Source: Spirochaetales bacterium (GTDB lineage: Bacteria; Spirochaetota; Spirochaetia; SZUA-6; DRHE01). Taken from it: 8,588 nt of DNA. The stretch spans positions 1 through 8,588 of the forward strand of contig DRHE01000252.1 in assembly GCA_011049745.1 (NCBI GenBank), in the 5' to 3' direction. Positions 7,040 through 8,588 of this stretch are shown in pieces. How positions within the stretch are numbered: the stretch's first letter is position 1; each line of letters starts with the position of its first letter. The notes under the pieces were generated by a model. The model was given only the letters and a program-made list of their open reading frames with translations. It did not search any database and was not told where the DNA came from. The position numbers and the translations under genes were made by a program.

Positions 7040-8097
7040 TGCCGCGTATAATGCTGCCCACCGTTAACGGGTGTGGTCAGCAGGATCTCCTTGAGAATTG
7101 ACTCTGCGGTAAGAGAGGAGTCTTTCATAATCACCCGGTGACAAACAGCAGGCAGGAAGATCTCCTTCACCAGGTCGATGGATACATAGTCCGCACTACG
7201 GAGGAGGGCCAGGGCCCGGCACAATCTGGAGACCTTGACCCCGGTCCGGGGGCTGGCGCCCATCAGAACCTCCGCATGGGAACGGGTCTGCCTGACACAG
7301 TAGACGATATAGTCCACCACATCCTGATGAATCGTTACCTGATCTACTTTTTGCTGCCACTCAAGAAGCTGCCGCGAATCCACTACCGGCTTGAAATCCT
7401 TCCAGCCGTCGTTCCTGCTGTGCTGCTTGATAATCTCAGCCTCATCGTGGGCAAGCGGATACCCCATGGATAGTTGAACCATAAAACGATCCAGTTGCGG
7501 GGCCGGGAGGGGGAACAGATGAACGCCCTTCAGATTCATCGTGGCAATCAGAAAGAAGGGATCGGGTAGGTCATAGGTTTTTCCCTCAGTGGTTACTGTC
7601 TGCTCCTCCATGGCCTGGAAAAAGCTCCCCTGAGTTTTCGGGGTGAGCAGGTTGATCTCATCGCACAGCACGAAATTGGCAAAAATGGGACCGCGAATGA
7701 ACGTCAACTCTATTGAATTGCCGATAAAACGGCTGAATCCCAGAATATCCTGGGGCAGGAGGTCCACTGTGCACTGTATCCGGCTGAAAGCTTCCGCCTT
7801 TAGCCCGTGAAGCTCCGGATCCACGAGCTGCCACTGAAAAGAGCCGGCCAGTGCCCTGGCCAGAGAGGTTTTGCCCACCCCATGGGAATCGGCCAGCATG
7901 ACATGGCCGCCGGCAATCAGCGCCGCGATGATATACTGGAGTTTCTTTGTGTCGACACTGATGACTGACTTTATATTTGAACAGAGCTTCTCAACGCCCT
8001 CTTTCACCGGGAGGTCAAAAGAACTTTCCAGGGTCTCTACAGGTTCGCTGGCCCCTTTCCCTTTGGAGTCCGTATGTGCATCCACTAAACTCAACAA
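7036..8097 (-). CDS. MoxR-family AAA+ ATPase
   Basis: This 353-residue protein is slightly longer than usual for MoxR (about 310-330). Its parts are: Walker A 'DSHGVGKT' (70-77, Lys76); Walker B 'FVLCDEIN' (142-149, Asp146-Glu147); the MoxR segment 'PKTQGSFFQAMEE'; sensor 1 Asn188; 'QLDRF' with Arg204 as likely arginine finger; and sensor 2 'GASPR' (280-284). A C-terminal helical lid follows. MoxR ATPases are chaperone-like partners of vWA/DUF58 proteins. The start is uncertain. The longest reading begins with TTG at 8097, overlapping the preceding stop by seven bases with no clear Shine-Dalgarno. GTG at 8085 or 8007 would also keep the whole ATPase domain. Oddities are a poorly conserved N-terminal 45 residues, loss of the usual Gly-Gln before the first helix, and 'NLKGVHLFPLPAPQLDRF' where the family usually has an EGTYPLPEAQ-type loop. 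Confidence 0.93.
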   Translation of the reverse strand: MLSLVDAHTDSKGKGASEPVETLESSFDLPVKEGVEKLCSNIKSVISVDTKKLQYIIAALIAGGHVMLADSHGVGKTSLARALAGSFQWQLVDPELHGLKAEAFSRIQCTVDLLPQDILGFSRFIGNSIELTFIRGPIFANFVLCDEINLLTPKTQGSFFQAMEEQTVTTEGKTYDLPDPFFLIATMNLKGVHLFPLPAPQLDRFMVQLSMGYPLAHDEAEIIKQHSRNDGWKDFKPVVDSRQLLEWQQKVDQVTIHQDVVDYIVYCVRQTRSHAEVLMGASPRTGVKVSRLCRALALLRSADYVSIDLVKEIFLPAVCHRVIMKDSSLTAESILKEILLTTPVNGGQHYTRQ

Positions 8098-8588
8098 TAG
8101 GGATAAAGCCTGGTAAAGTCAATGTGCAAATCATGCGTTGGAGCAAGTCGTAAAATTGCCGGATTACCCCGTTCCGGTCCGGTTTGTGAATATATTGCTT
8201 TTAGATCACGTATTTTGCCTCTCTTCTCTTTGATCAAAAAGTGGTTCATCTGAAAATCATAAATTGACTTGCTTTCTTTTACTTCAATGGAGAATCGTTC
8301 GATTTTTAACCTGGCTGAACACGAAGAGTTGACCGATATTGCCTGTAGCTTGGCCCAAACCCTGGTAAGAGATTCATTTGTACCAAAACTAAAAGAGAGC
8401 TGTAGTGAATCTCCATCCCTTAAAACAGGTATATTAATTTGGGGAATCGGCATTTTCTTATACCATTTTATCATCTGCAGAATCAGCCGGATGGATTCAG
8501 CACTCGCGTACGCCTGGCCACCGGTATTCAGCTGAACGGAAGCTTTCAGTTCAATGGTAACGGTACTCTTTGCCGGGATGTCCAGGTA
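8091..8588 (-). CDS. Unidentified protein, C-terminal 165 residues (start beyond right edge)
   Basis: The frame is open from the TGA at 8091 to the window edge. The internal ATG at 8474 has 38 more in-frame codons upstream that look coding ('STVTIELKASVQLNTGGQ'), so the gene clearly begins outside. I do not recognise a family. The visible part alternates hydrophobic and polar residues in a way that suggests a beta-sandwich, with one short helix ('SAESIRLILQMIKWYKK'). It contains no membrane helix or catalytic motif that I can name, and it ends in '...DFTRLYPYC' with a terminal Cys. Its last bases overlap the MoxR TTG, so it belongs to the same operon. It is more AT-rich than the genes after it: two sampled 60-base lines give about 43% and 30% GC, against 65% in the best MoxR line. 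An extracytoplasmic partner of the MoxR-DUF58-transglutaminase system is possible but is inferred only from position. Confidence 0.75.
   Translation of the reverse strand, partial: YLDIPAKSTVTIELKASVQLNTGGQAYASAESIRLILQMIKWYKKMPIPQINIPVLRDGDSLQLSFSFGTNESLTRVWAKLQAISVNSSCSARLKIERFSIEVKESKSIYDFQMNHFLIKEKRGKIRDLKAIYSQTGPERGNPAILRLAPTHDLHIDFTRLYPYC

Noticed and set aside
8091..8474. A complete 127-residue gene starting at ATG 8474
   Set aside because: The same frame stays open and protein-like to the window edge, and no ribosome binding site makes 8474 the start. The gene is truncated by the window.

Overview
The window comes from a bacterial chromosome and holds seven protein-coding genes. Two of them run off the edges. 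I see no RNA genes, mobile elements or CRISPR. The organism is probably an anaerobe, because the first gene is a corrinoid/[4Fe-4S] membrane protein of the HgcAB type. It is probably diderm, because it has a lipoprotein with a non-Asp +2 residue and a periplasmic transglutaminase-type protein. At least one gene appears to use a TTG start. A spirochaete-like or similar anaerobic lineage would fit, but this is a guess and nothing in the window fixes the phylum.

Layout. (1) Bases 1-1169, plus strand: the 3' part of a single-polypeptide relative of mercury-methylation proteins HgcA and HgcB. It has a corrinoid-binding domain with an Asn-Val-Trp-Cys cap motif, about four membrane helices, and a C-terminal 2[4Fe-4S] ferredoxin. 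(2) Bases 1170-2255, minus strand: an AI-2E-family (PerM-like) membrane permease. Its stop codon directly abuts the stop of gene 1, and a good sigma-70-type promoter lies at 2276-2304. (3) Bases 2328-8588, minus strand: a tightly packed operon read from right to left. Its order is an unidentified protein (3' part only), a MoxR AAA+ ATPase, a DUF58 protein, a TgpA/DUF4129-type membrane transglutaminase, and a PQQ-like beta-propeller lipoprotein. Junctions are a 7-base overlap, an ATGA overlap, a 0-base TAG-ATG junction, and a second ATGA overlap.

How the genes work together. MoxR + DUF58 + transglutaminase-like protein is a widespread conserved trio. The ATPase is thought to act with the DUF58 protein at the inner membrane, and the transglutaminase fold faces the periplasm. 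Here the trio is extended at its 3' end by a lipoprotein propeller. At its 5' end it is extended by a protein I cannot assign, whose visible part looks beta-rich. Both are candidate partners or substrates in a cell-envelope process. The HgcAB-like gene and the permease are separate transcription units with no evident link to this operon.

The strongest leads are the HgcAB-like fusion, which differs from true mercury methylases at several diagnostic positions, and the operon extended at both ends. Base composition also changes at the borders of the four inner operon genes.
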